From contig NZ_CP150170.1 of NCBI RefSeq assembly GCF_037963865.1, positions 1,054,001 through 1,118,000 on the forward strand: 64,000 bases of DNA, read 5' to 3'. The notes under the pieces were generated by a model. It ran no database searches. It saw nothing but the letters and a program-made list of their open reading frames with translations, and had not been told where the DNA came from. Shown piece by piece: positions 18,896 through 26,637 of this stretch (its first letter is position 1; the number at the start of each line of letters is the position of its first letter). Made by a program: the position numbers and the translations under genes. The DNA comes from Paenibacillus sp. FSL R10-2734. GTDB taxonomy: Bacteria > Bacillota > Bacilli > Paenibacillales > Paenibacillaceae.

Positions 18896-19618
18896 ATGGA
18901 GAACTTAAACTCTACTAAAACGCCCATTAAAGTTCTTTTGGCGGATGATCATCAGCTTTTTCGTGAAGGGCTGAAACGTATTTTGAATATGGAGGAGGAT
19001 ATCGAAGTCATCGGTGAATGTGGTGACGGTATCCAAGTTTTAGAGTTCTGTAACGGAACTAAACCAGACATCGTACTAATGGATATTAATATGCCTATTG
19101 AGAATGGTGTGGAGGCCACTCAAAAACTGCGGGAAATGTTCCCGGAGGTTAAGGTTATTATTTTATCGATCCATGATGATGAGAGTTATGTGTTTGAAAC
19201 CCTTCGTAAGGGCGCTAATGGTTACTTATTGAAGGATATGGAGGCTGAATCCCTTATTAATGCGATTCGTTCGGTTTGCGAGGGCCACGCTTTTATCCAT
19301 CCAAAGGTTACCGGAAAGCTAATCAATCAATTGCGGCGCATGACTTACCTTAATGAGACTGGAGTAGCTGCAGATACAGTAGTGAAGGAAGCCGGTGTTA
19401 AATTTGTGGCCGGTGACAACAATCCTCTAACACGTCGTGAAGCGGAAGTACTACGCCTAATGGCGGAAGGTAAGAGTAACAAAATGATCGGTGAGTATTT
19501 GTTTATTAGTGAAAAAACAGTGAAGAACCACGTGAGTAGTATTTTGCAAAAAATGGAAGTTGATGATCGTACTCAGGCTGTAATCAACTCGATCAAATAT
19601 GGTTGGGTAACCTTATAA
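18896..19618 (+). CDS. degU: response regulator DegU
   Basis: 240 residues. The receiver domain (about residues 9-125) has the acidic pair in LLADDHQLFREG, the phosphorylated Asp in DIVLMDINMP and the conserved Lys in LLKDME. The LuxR/NarL-type HTH (about 170-235) has TRREAEVLRLMAEGKSNKMI and SEKTVKNHVSSIL. ATG 18896 is 7 nt after GGGAAGGAG; a GTG one codon earlier is possible. DegU and DegU-P regulate flagellar (via fla/che and flgM), competence and secreted-enzyme genes in Bacillus, so several downstream genes here are plausible targets. Confidence 0.96.
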   Translation: MENLNSTKTPIKVLLADDHQLFREGLKRILNMEEDIEVIGECGDGIQVLEFCNGTKPDIVLMDINMPIENGVEATQKLREMFPEVKVIILSIHDDESYVFETLRKGANGYLLKDMEAESLINAIRSVCEGHAFIHPKVTGKLINQLRRMTYLNETGVAADTVVKEAGVKFVAGDNNPLTRREAEVLRLMAEGKSNKMIGEYLFISEKTVKNHVSSILQKMEVDDRTQAVINSIKYGWVTL

Positions 19619-19682
19619 CAATGTCTTAAGATTTACGTTACATATAGGAATGAAATCAAGGAGAGCACAGCTTGTTTCTTTA

Positions 19683-19775
19683 AAATATAAGAAAGTATAA
19701 GTTTCACACCATACTTTATGTCTTATATTTCTCGCTTAAACGCTTACCGTCCTTGCAAGGACGCCGAAGGCGTTT
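19683..19775 (+). repeat. two nested hairpins downstream of degU
   Basis: First hairpin 19683-19730: AAATATAAGA/TCTTATATTT enclosing AAGTAT/ATACTT. Second hairpin 19738-19775: AAACGC/GCGTTT enclosing the perfect palindrome GTCCTTGCAAGGAC (19749-19762). Neither is followed by a U-run, so they are not classical terminators. They may be mRNA 3'-end stabilisers, a structured leader of the next gene, or an intergenic repeat. Confidence 0.5.
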
Positions 19776-19855
19776 ATGCTTGATAGGAACGCTGGGCAGT
19801 CACCGACCTTTTAAAGCCGGCATATAGTGTTGGTATACAGAGGAGGTGCATCTCC

Positions 19856-20302
19856 ATGGTAGCCCAGTTGATATGGATTGCGGCTGTTTATGTATCCGCT
19901 GCAGTGATTATTCATATGCTGCATAATCGGCAGAAGGTGCGGCAGACACCGCAGTCCGTGAAATGGATTCATTATATTCTCATTACCCGCAATCATGCAT
20001 CTGTTGTGGAATGGTACATTCGGGCGCTGACATTTCAAGCTTTTTTAACCGGAAAACGATTTCGAGTAACGTTCATGGATGATGACTCGAGCGATGGAAC
20101 TCTTGGGATTGTTTCCAGGATGGCTGATAGTGGCTGCTCTATCGATCTTGCAACATCTATGTATACTTTTCAGGTGAGTGAGGAAGAGTTGCAGCAACAA
20201 GGGATTGTAGTAGACTTGCGGTTGTCAGGGCAGTCTGTTTCGTTGCCTTTTATGGGGATGGCAGGAAGTAGGGGATGCGAATCAAAGCGCGACAGATCTT
20301 AA
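19856..20302 (+). CDS. short GT-A glycosyltransferase-like protein with N-terminal membrane helix
   Basis: 148 residues from ATG 19856, with a strong AGAGGAGGTG site 7-9 nt before. Residues 1-20 form a hydrophobic helix (LIWIAAVYVSAAVIIHML). Residues 37-85 resemble the start of a family-2 glycosyltransferase: YILITRNHASVVEWYIRAL, then a VTFMDDDSSDGTLGIV segment like the family's DDGSxDGT motif. The rest of a GT-A domain (DxD, catalytic Asp) is missing; the tail after residue ~95 is unrelated and ends in a basic SKRDRS stretch. Either a truncated GT2 relic or a small protein that reused the fold. It has a terminator of its own and occupies the place of degV in B. subtilis. Confidence 0.7.
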   Translation: MVAQLIWIAAVYVSAAVIIHMLHNRQKVRQTPQSVKWIHYILITRNHASVVEWYIRALTFQAFLTGKRFRVTFMDDDSSDGTLGIVSRMADSGCSIDLATSMYTFQVSEEELQQQGIVVDLRLSGQSVSLPFMGMAGSRGCESKRDRS

Positions 20303-20325
20303 GTAAATATGTGAGTAACGGGTGA

Positions 20326-20361
20326 AGCACACTCTCCAAGAAATGGGGGAGTGTGCTTTTT
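20326..20361 (+). terminator. intrinsic terminator
   Basis: AGCACACTCTCC and its near-complement ending GGAGTGTGCT, then TTTTTG, 24 nt after the GT-A-like gene. Strong stem of at least 10 bp. Confidence 0.9.
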
Positions 20362-20677
20362 GCGTTTGCGGCTGGACTTCAGTGAATATTTGGTTTTTAA
20401 CTGCTGTTGTTGTAATAATCACTCGATTAATCCACTGAGTGTAGTTGTGATTCGGTTAGTTTTTTTTGGAATTCCTGCCCAGAGTACAACATTCTCTTTG
20501 TAATTTCGGGTAATTTCCAAAATTATTGTATAAAAGGCAGCATCCCCCTCCCTCTAAGCGGATTTGAAGGAACTTTCTTGTATTTCATACAACAATCATC
20601 CTGGATACTCAGGTATTAGGATTAAAAGCTGTAATATGTACAACATTTTCAATAATGGCGAGAGGTGAGCGAAATTC
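20362..20677. other. 316-nt intergenic region upstream of comFA
   Basis: No gene seen. It is A/T-rich and must contain the comFA promoter. I looked for paired AT-boxes of the ComK type (AAAA-N5-TTTT) and saw no convincing pair. Several weak -10-like hexamers are present but none is decisive. Confidence 0.5.
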
Positions 20678-22690
20678 ATGCGAGTTGCTGCATATGCTGT
20701 GAGCTGCAGGGAGAACTGGGAGGTCTGGATCTCTTTAGATCTTGCAGTGGATAGATGGTGGTGGTCTGGCGCTGGACCGGAGAGCATAGCTGGGGGCTTA
20801 GTAGCGATGGACAAGCTGGTTATATTATCTTCTGCATTACCGCTGGGGTGGGCGGTGAAGCTGCGCGATCGTTTTAAACAAAGAAGCGGAATGAGGAACT
20901 GGGGGGCTAAAGAGTGGGGGCAACTCGTGAGCATTGTCCTTGAGCCTGAGTTGAAGGAGGAGAGGGGAGCAGGAGGAATAGGGAAGGAAGAGTGCCTTAG
21001 TGAGGGGGGTTCGTTTTGGCCGTCTTATAAAACAGGTTCGGTGATAGAACAGGGTAAGAGGAATAATGAAAGATGGAGTTGTTTCGAAGGTGATGATTTG
21101 GATTTTGACATGCTCGAATCGGAGGCAGAACAATTATTTTGGGCTGTGGCCGGCCGGTCTTTACTGCAGCCGGAAATGGAAGCGCTGCTGGCAGAAGTAT
21201 TGCCAGAGCTAGGGGGTTCCTGGCGCCAGGCGGCACAACTGGCGCATCTGCAGGGGCGGCTGGCACTTACAGCCGCCGTAGGTTGTGATGCCCCGGCTGC
21301 GCACGGGGCGTGGGCCCGCCAGCTCCCTGCGGGTGCTGGCGCTCTGGCGCGTGCGGCGGCTAGCCTGCCGCACGTGTTGTGGCGCGGCGCTGTCGCCCGC
21401 CGCGCGGTTTCGCGCTGCCTGCGCTGCGGCAGCGCCCCGACCGGCCGCACGGCATGCGCCGCGTGCGGCCTTATGGGCTGCGCCTATTGCGAGGCCTGCC
21501 TCGCACTCGGGCGCAGCCGGGCTTGCGCGCTGCTGCTGCGCAGCGCAGCGCTTCCGGCCGTGCGATGCACGGCCGCCCTTGACCCCACCGCAGCCGCAGG
21601 CCGGTGGGGGTTAAGCCCAGCGCAGGCGGGAGCCGCTGGCGCTGCGCTGGGTTTTCTGGCGGAGCCGCGCGAGCGCTCCGCCAAACCGTGCCCAGAGCGG
21701 TTCCTGCTCTGGGCGGTGACGGGAGCCGGGAAGACGGAGATGATCTTCCCGCTCCTAGAGGCGGTGCTCGCCGCCGGTGGGCGGGCGCTCGTAGCGACGC
21801 CGCGGCGCGACGTCGTACTCGAGCTCGCGCCGCGGCTCGCCCGGGCTTTCCCGGCGGAGACTCTCGCCGTGCTTTACGGCGGCAGCGCAGAACGCTGGGT
21901 GTATGGTCGCTTAACGCTCGCGACCACCCATCAGCTGCTGCGCTTCCATCAAGGCTTTGATCTCGTTATCATCGACGAGCTGGATGCTTACCCCTACCAT
22001 AATGATCCCATGTTGGCTTATGCCGCCGAACAAGCCTGTAAGGTAGATGGTTCTTTTATCTACTTATCAGCCACACCACCTCAAGAAATGCAGCGATTGG
22101 TCCGCTCAGGCAGGCTTCCACACGCCAGAGTGCCAGTCCGCTTCCATGGTCATCCCTTGCCTGTGCCGCAGCATCTGACCATGTTATCAGTCCAAACCTG
22201 CCTGAAGCGCGGAAGTTTACCAAAATCGCTTATACATACGCTTCGTAAGTCGCTGGAGCGCGAGGCGCAAATCTTTTGTTTTGTGTCTCGTATTGCACAT
22301 ATTGAAGGATTGCTGGTTCTGCTTCGTCGGCGCTTTCCCGGCGTAGTCATCGAGGGGACTTCCTCCAAAGACTCATTCCGGGCAGAGAAGGTAACTGCTT
22401 TCCGCAGTCGCGCTATCTCCCTATTAGTAACCACTACAATTCTGGAACGTGGAGTTACAGTGCCACGCAGCGATGTATTTATTTTGGATGCGGACAGCGA
22501 GCTTTTTGACGAAGCCTCATTGGTTCAGATGGCGGGGCGTGCCGGGCGATCTAAGGATGATCCTGCTGGGCGTGTTGTATTTGCCTCTCCCCAGTGGACC
22601 CGATCACAGCGTAGAGCGATCTCCCAGATCCGTACTATGAATATTATCGCTCGCCGAAAAGGCTATATTAGCAAGGAGACGTCGAGATGA
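20678..22690 (+). CDS. comFA: ComFA-like competence DNA translocation helicase
   Basis: 670 residues; ATG after GAGAGGTGAG. ComFA is the cytosolic DEAD-box ATPase thought to help pull transforming ssDNA through ComEC. The N-terminal ~240 residues are poorly conserved and Trp-rich. A four-cysteine zinc motif follows (CLRCGS...CAACG...CAYCEACLA, about residues 247-280). The helicase core has Walker A AVTGAGKTE (~345), DELD (DEAD box, ~430), YLSATPP (motif III) and a C-terminal RecA domain with TTTILERGVTVPRSD and QMAGRAGR (motif VI). At 670 aa it is longer than the 463-aa B. subtilis protein, mostly at the N-terminus. The segment 21180-21960 is extremely GC-rich relative to its surroundings. 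It overlaps comFC by 4 nt (ATGA); comFB is absent. Confidence 0.88.
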   Translation: MRVAAYAVSCRENWEVWISLDLAVDRWWWSGAGPESIAGGLVAMDKLVILSSALPLGWAVKLRDRFKQRSGMRNWGAKEWGQLVSIVLEPELKEERGAGGIGKEECLSEGGSFWPSYKTGSVIEQGKRNNERWSCFEGDDLDFDMLESEAEQLFWAVAGRSLLQPEMEALLAEVLPELGGSWRQAAQLAHLQGRLALTAAVGCDAPAAHGAWARQLPAGAGALARAAASLPHVLWRGAVARRAVSRCLRCGSAPTGRTACAACGLMGCAYCEACLALGRSRACALLLRSAALPAVRCTAALDPTAAAGRWGLSPAQAGAAGAALGFLAEPRERSAKPCPERFLLWAVTGAGKTEMIFPLLEAVLAAGGRALVATPRRDVVLELAPRLARAFPAETLAVLYGGSAERWVYGRLTLATTHQLLRFHQGFDLVIIDELDAYPYHNDPMLAYAAEQACKVDGSFIYLSATPPQEMQRLVRSGRLPHARVPVRFHGHPLPVPQHLTMLSVQTCLKRGSLPKSLIHTLRKSLEREAQIFCFVSRIAHIEGLLVLLRRRFPGVVIEGTSSKDSFRAEKVTAFRSRAISLLVTTTILERGVTVPRSDVFILDADSELFDEASLVQMAGRAGRSKDDPAGRVVFASPQWTRSQRRAISQIRTMNIIARRKGYISKETSR

Positions 22691-23505
22691 GCGCTATGTT
22701 CTCATGGTTAAGCAAATTTCAGTCCCTCTTGTCCCCCTCTGTAACTTCATGTTTAACCTGCGGAAAGCGCAAACTTGGATCCTCACAATTTCCAGGAGTT
22801 TGTAGGATATGCGTAGAATCCATTCCTTGGATACATTCCCCACGCTGCTTGAAATGTGGTCGGCATGTGGGCTGTCCTGACTGTACCCGCAGCGCGGAAC
22901 CGTCACCGATTATTTGTAACCGGAGTGCAGTAGCCTACACTAGTGTTATGAGAGAATGGCTGGGTCAGTATAAATATCGCGGAAATGAAAGATATGCCCC
23001 TTTACTTGGCCTCATGTTGGACAGAGCTTATTTAAATCTGAAAAAAGAGAACCAGAGTGCTCTTTTATCCCAGAAACCATCCATAATCCATCGCCCTTGG
23101 TCTGCTGATTTATTAGTTCCAGTGCCTGTCAGTGCTTCTCGGCTTATGGAGCGAGGTTTTAATCAAGCGGAAAGATTGGCTGATGTGCTGTCTAGACATA
23201 GGAAGGTTCCACAGCTTCCGCTGCTGATTCGCACACACCATACGGGAAAACAGAGCTTTAAGAGTCGAGCGGAGCGACTAGCAGATATGAAACACGCTTT
23301 TGCAGAGAATCCGGCAGTAGCAACACAATTTACGGATTGGATGAAAAGGGAGGTACCTCAAAATCGTCCTGTTCGGATTATCATTGTCGATGATATTTAT
23401 ACAACGGGCAGTACCATTCGCGCGTGCGCTGAGATAATACAACAAATGGGTTCAGATTATGGTTTTGTGGTAGAAGTCTATAGCTTAACTTGGGCACGTT
23501 CCTAA
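22687..23505 (+). CDS. comFC: ComF family protein (ComFC-like phosphoribosyltransferase fold)
   Basis: 272 residues, starting inside the comFA stop (ATGA overlap), so the two are translationally coupled. An N-terminal zinc ribbon has four CxxC-type pairs (CLTCGK, CRICVE, CLKCGR, CPDCTR). The C-terminal phosphoribosyltransferase-like domain has the PRPP loop VDDIYTTGSTIRAC (~235-248) and the family DLLVPVPVSASRLMERGFNQAE block. In competent bacteria ComFC is needed for transformation and is proposed to act with ComFA on incoming ssDNA. The family is also called amidophosphoribosyltransferase-like, but a biosynthetic role is not indicated here. Confidence 0.95.
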   Translation: MSAMFSWLSKFQSLLSPSVTSCLTCGKRKLGSSQFPGVCRICVESIPWIHSPRCLKCGRHVGCPDCTRSAEPSPIICNRSAVAYTSVMREWLGQYKYRGNERYAPLLGLMLDRAYLNLKKENQSALLSQKPSIIHRPWSADLLVPVPVSASRLMERGFNQAERLADVLSRHRKVPQLPLLIRTHHTGKQSFKSRAERLADMKHAFAENPAVATQFTDWMKREVPQNRPVRIIIVDDIYTTGSTIRACAEIIQQMGSDYGFVVEVYSLTWARS

Positions 23506-23673
23506 GAGGAGCGAAATGCATGATTGTGAACAGCCTATTCGTTTTTTGAAGTGATCCATGCGCTTAATAGCGTTTCTTCCGTCCCATAGACGAATTCCCT
23601 GCAATCATGTAATCTAGGAGAATAAGGATATTATGCATTGTACAGAATGTACGGAGAGGAGCGGCTGCTTGTT

Positions 23674-24084
23674 ATGAATCTAGACAATTGTCCAAGGTGC
23701 GGCCGGTTGTTTGTTAAGAATCTTATGGGTTTGTGCCAGCCCTGCATCAAAGAGCTGGAGCATGAATATGAGACCTGCGTGAATTATTTGCGGGAAAACA
23801 AAGGAACCAACATTCAAGAGCTGTCCGATGCTACGGGAATTTCGATTAAGGAGATCACCCGCTTTATTCGAGAAGGTCGGATATCTATAGCTAATGCTCC
23901 TAATATGATGTATCCCTGCGAGGTGTGTGGAACACTGATTCGTGATGGGCATATGTGTGATAGCTGTCGTACTCGGCTTAGGAAGGATCTCTCTAGTGCC
24001 GCCAAGGAAAGTACTGCCGAGGATACTACCAAAAAGACAACAGACGGCGCATATCGCGCCATAGATAAACTGCGTGGCCTATAA
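23674..24084 (+). CDS. yvyF: flagellar operon protein YvyF (TIGR03826-type)
   Basis: 136 residues from ATG 23674, ~12 nt after GGAGAGGAG; an in-frame TTG at 23638 lacks a ribosome site. An N-terminal zinc knuckle CPRCGRLF...GLCQPC and a second CEVCGTL...HMCDSC flank a helix-turn-helix-like middle (TNIQELSDATGISIKEITRF, about residues 46-65). The architecture and position just before flgM match B. subtilis YvyF, a putative regulator of flagellar genes whose exact role is not established. Its C-terminus is charged and probably disordered. Confidence 0.9.
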   Translation: MNLDNCPRCGRLFVKNLMGLCQPCIKELEHEYETCVNYLRENKGTNIQELSDATGISIKEITRFIREGRISIANAPNMMYPCEVCGTLIRDGHMCDSCRTRLRKDLSSAAKESTAEDTTKKTTDGAYRAIDKLRGL

Positions 24085-24110
24085 AATCTGCAAAAAAACG
24101 TTTGCAGCTA

Positions 24111-24138
24111 TAAAGAATGTTTCAGTCTACGCCGATAA
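24111..24138 (+). promoter_or_regulatory. sigma-D-type flagellar promoter of flgM operon
   Basis: TAAA (24111-24114), 16-nt spacer, GCCGATAA (24131-24138), against the sigma-D consensus TAAA-N15-GCCGATAT. It lies 49 nt upstream of flgM. The -10 is also the 5' arm of a terminator hairpin at 24130-24164. Confidence 0.8.
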
Positions 24139-24169
24139 ACTTAGTAAAGATTATCGGCTTTTTTATATT
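24130..24169 (+). terminator. hairpin terminator overlapping the flgM promoter
   Basis: GCCGATAA (24131-24138) pairs with TTATCGGC (24151-24158) around ACTTAGTAAAGA, followed by TTTTTTAT. It would end the comF-yvyF transcript. Because the arm is also the sigma-D -10, transcripts starting there do not form the hairpin. Confidence 0.75.
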
Positions 24170-24186
24170 AGAAGGAAGGTGAAGTT

Positions 24187-24471
24187 ATGAAAATTAACGA
24201 GACCGGACGAATTAACGCGATTAATCCGTATCAACGCAGCGCCGATGCGCAAAGGCAGGAACAAATGAAGAAAAGTACACGCAAAGATGAGGTTTCGATC
24301 TCTGATGAAGCAATTCAGCTCTTGCAAGCACAGAACTCTGGCAATGATGCTGAACGTGCACTTAAGATCGACAGTTTGAAGCAACAGGTCTCCGCAGGTA
24401 CCTATCAAGTAGATGCAGCTAAGCTAGCAGAGAAACTCGCCCCTTATTTTAAGCAATCCTCCGAGAATTAG
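24187..24471 (+). CDS. flgM: anti-sigma-D factor FlgM
   Basis: 94 residues; ATG after GAAGGAAGGTG. The N-terminus (MKINETGRINAINPYQR) and the C-terminal sigma-binding helices (ALKIDSLKQQVSAGTYQVDA and AAKLAEKL) are typical of the family. The KDEVSISDEAIQLLQ linker joins them. FlgM holds sigma D inactive until the hook-basal body is complete. The gene lies behind a sigma-D promoter, giving the autoregulatory loop known from B. subtilis. It abuts flgN. Confidence 0.96.
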   Translation: MKINETGRINAINPYQRSADAQRQEQMKKSTRKDEVSISDEAIQLLQAQNSGNDAERALKIDSLKQQVSAGTYQVDAAKLAEKLAPYFKQSSEN

Positions 24472-24483
24472 GTGAAACCATCC

Positions 24484-24984
24484 ATGGCATTGACAACATT
24501 AATAGAACTATTGGAGCGGCTGGACGAAGTACATAACCAAATGCTGGAGCTGGCCGCTGAGAAAAAACAGACGATTATGGACAACAAGGTGGATGCATTA
24601 ATCGACATCCTGAACCGTGAGTCCAAGCTAATGAAGCTGATTGGACAGCTCGAGGAGCAGCGAATCGCGGCTGCATATACCGTTTTGCAAGGTGTAGGTA
24701 TTCGTTCCAACCTGAACCTGAACCTAACTGAGCTGTCCAGGCTTATATTTGACCCTGAAGACAAGGCACGACTGCTGCATATTCAGCAGAAGCTTTCTGG
24801 CACTTTGCACCGCTTGAAAGAAGCAAATGAGCTTAATCAGAAGCTGATAGAGCAGTCGCTTACTTTTATAGATTATTCTTTGGATCTGCTGGTCGGAAGA
24901 CCGAATCAGGAGATTACTTATCATCATCCGTCCGATAAGGGCAATAGCGTAAATCGGCCGGGCATTTTTGATGCACGCGGATAG
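24484..24984 (+). CDS. flgN: flagellar export chaperone FlgN
   Basis: 166 residues, all-helical. The ATG at 24484 lies 9 nt after TAGGTG; a GTG at 24472 directly after the flgM stop is an alternative. The FlgN family fold is recognised from the N-terminal LIELLERLDEVHNQMLELAAEKKQ helix and the ...NQKLIEQSLTFIDYSLDLL helix near the C-terminus. FlgN binds the hook-junction proteins FlgK and FlgL, both encoded directly downstream, and escorts them to the flagellar export gate. Confidence 0.93.
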   Translation: MALTTLIELLERLDEVHNQMLELAAEKKQTIMDNKVDALIDILNRESKLMKLIGQLEEQRIAAAYTVLQGVGIRSNLNLNLTELSRLIFDPEDKARLLHIQQKLSGTLHRLKEANELNQKLIEQSLTFIDYSLDLLVGRPNQEITYHHPSDKGNSVNRPGIFDARG

Positions 24985-25038
24985 AATTGTACTGATGAAG
25001 TGTTCTGTCAGAGCAGAACATAAGGAGGAGTAAGCAGC

Positions 25039-26622
25039 ATGACATCCACATTTCATTCGATAGAGACGGCGAGACGCAGCCTTTTTACTCAGACCGCAGC
25101 TCTTAATACGACTGGACACAATATCGCAAATGCGAATACAGAGGGGTATACCCGTCAACGTGTTAATATGAAGGCCGCTTTGCCTATTGAAGCATACGGA
25201 TTTAATAAATCTACCGTTCCTGGTCAAATGGGTACAGGGGTGGAATTCTCATCTATCGATCGGATTCGAGAAATGTTTCTGGATGATCAGTACCGTGGTG
25301 AGAATTCTGCATTTGGTAACTGGAAACTTCAAGCAGATACTCTCTCTAAACTAGAAGCGATTGTTAATGAACCATCGGATACAGGTATTCGTACGGTGCT
25401 GGATAACTTCTGGAAATCCTGGTCAGATCTTAGTAAGAACCCAGAAGATCCTACTGCTCGTAAGATTGTAGTGCAAACAGCGCAATCTTTAACTGACGCC
25501 ATGAATTATATGAGCACGCAATTAGATAATCTTGATCGGGATTTAACTACTAATATTGATGTTAAAGCGAAAGAAGCTCAAGGCTACCTGACCGCTATCG
25601 CAGATCTGAATAAATCGATCTATAAGATTGAGGGTATGGGTGATCAGGCGAATGATTTACGCGATCAACGCGATCTGATGGCGGACAAGCTTTCCAAGAT
25701 TGCTAATATTACCGTTGTGGAGACGGAAGCTGGTTATAACGTTTCTCTGGGTGGACAGCCACTGGTAGAGGGTGGAGAAATTACTGCAACTGTAGATAGT
25801 GCATTTCTTAATAATGCTTACGCCTCTGGAACGTTGAAGGGCGGCGAGGCATACGGAATGATTTTCTCCAAAAATACTTATGTTACCGACTACAAAAAAC
25901 AACTCAACGATATGGCTAGTACGATTGCTACTGGCAACGTTGAAATTACAATACCGGCAGGTTCCAATCTTCCAGAGGGTACGGTGCTAACTAATGATGC
26001 TAAGATTACACAAGCGGATGGCAGCGTAGTTACTTTGGCCGCTGGTCAGGCAATGCCTAAGGGCGCAACGATGTATGAGGATGCTAAAACCATTGTCAAA
26101 GGTTTGAACGGACTTCACAAGTTAGGTTATGCGATGGATGGAAGCTCTGGTCGTGATTTCTTTGTAACCTCTGGTGACGCTGGAACGATCAAGCTGAATC
26201 CGGAGATTGCTGCGGATGTAAGCTTATTCGCAACCTCACTGCGTACAGCTGTTGATGCGGATGGCAACACGCAGGTCGTTAAAGGAAATAACACCTTGGC
26301 GCTCTTGCTGACAAATCTGAAGGATAGCAAATTCACTACGCCGGACGGTAAAGTTAGCAATACTGTGGGTGGGCTTCTTGGCTCTATGGTTGGTCAGCTC
26401 GGTATTCAATCACAGGAGGCTGCGCGTCAGACCGATAACTCAGATTATCTGGTAGAGCAGGTTAACTCCCGTCGTCAATCTGTTAGCGGAGTGTCACTGG
26501 ATGAAGAAATGTCGAATATGCTCGTGTTTCAGCATGCTTATAGTGCGGCTGCGCGTTTTATGACTACTTTTGATGAACTGCTCGACAAATTGATTAATTC
26601 CACCGGCACAGTCGGCAGATAA
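25039..26622 (+). CDS. flgK: flagellar hook-associated protein 1 FlgK
   Basis: 527 residues; ATG after AAGGAGGAG. The N-terminal rod/hook motif (TGHNIANANTEGYTRQRVN, about residues 27-45) and the C-terminal helix (SGVSLDEEMSNMLVFQHAYS) are diagnostic; the central D2/D3 region is variable. FlgK forms the first junction ring between hook and filament after export with FlgN. It lies 54 nt after flgN and 15 nt before flgL in the same operon. Confidence 0.97.
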   Translation: MTSTFHSIETARRSLFTQTAALNTTGHNIANANTEGYTRQRVNMKAALPIEAYGFNKSTVPGQMGTGVEFSSIDRIREMFLDDQYRGENSAFGNWKLQADTLSKLEAIVNEPSDTGIRTVLDNFWKSWSDLSKNPEDPTARKIVVQTAQSLTDAMNYMSTQLDNLDRDLTTNIDVKAKEAQGYLTAIADLNKSIYKIEGMGDQANDLRDQRDLMADKLSKIANITVVETEAGYNVSLGGQPLVEGGEITATVDSAFLNNAYASGTLKGGEAYGMIFSKNTYVTDYKKQLNDMASTIATGNVEITIPAGSNLPEGTVLTNDAKITQADGSVVTLAAGQAMPKGATMYEDAKTIVKGLNGLHKLGYAMDGSSGRDFFVTSGDAGTIKLNPEIAADVSLFATSLRTAVDADGNTQVVKGNNTLALLLTNLKDSKFTTPDGKVSNTVGGLLGSMVGQLGIQSQEAARQTDNSDYLVEQVNSRRQSVSGVSLDEEMSNMLVFQHAYSAAARFMTTFDELLDKLINSTGTVGR

Positions 26623-26637
26623 AAGGAGATATAGCGT

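Noticed and set aside
20362..20677. ComK boxes upstream of comFA
   Set aside because: No pair of AAAA-N5-TTTT boxes with acceptable spacing was seen by eye; a matrix search might still find weak ones.
21025..21960. Several overlapping open frames in comFA on both strands
   Set aside because: Stop codons are rare because of the very high GC content. Only the comFA frame has family motifs running through the island.
23506..23673. A comFB gene between comFA/comFC and yvyF
   Set aside because: comFA and comFC overlap directly and the gap after comFC contains no open frame with a ribosome site.
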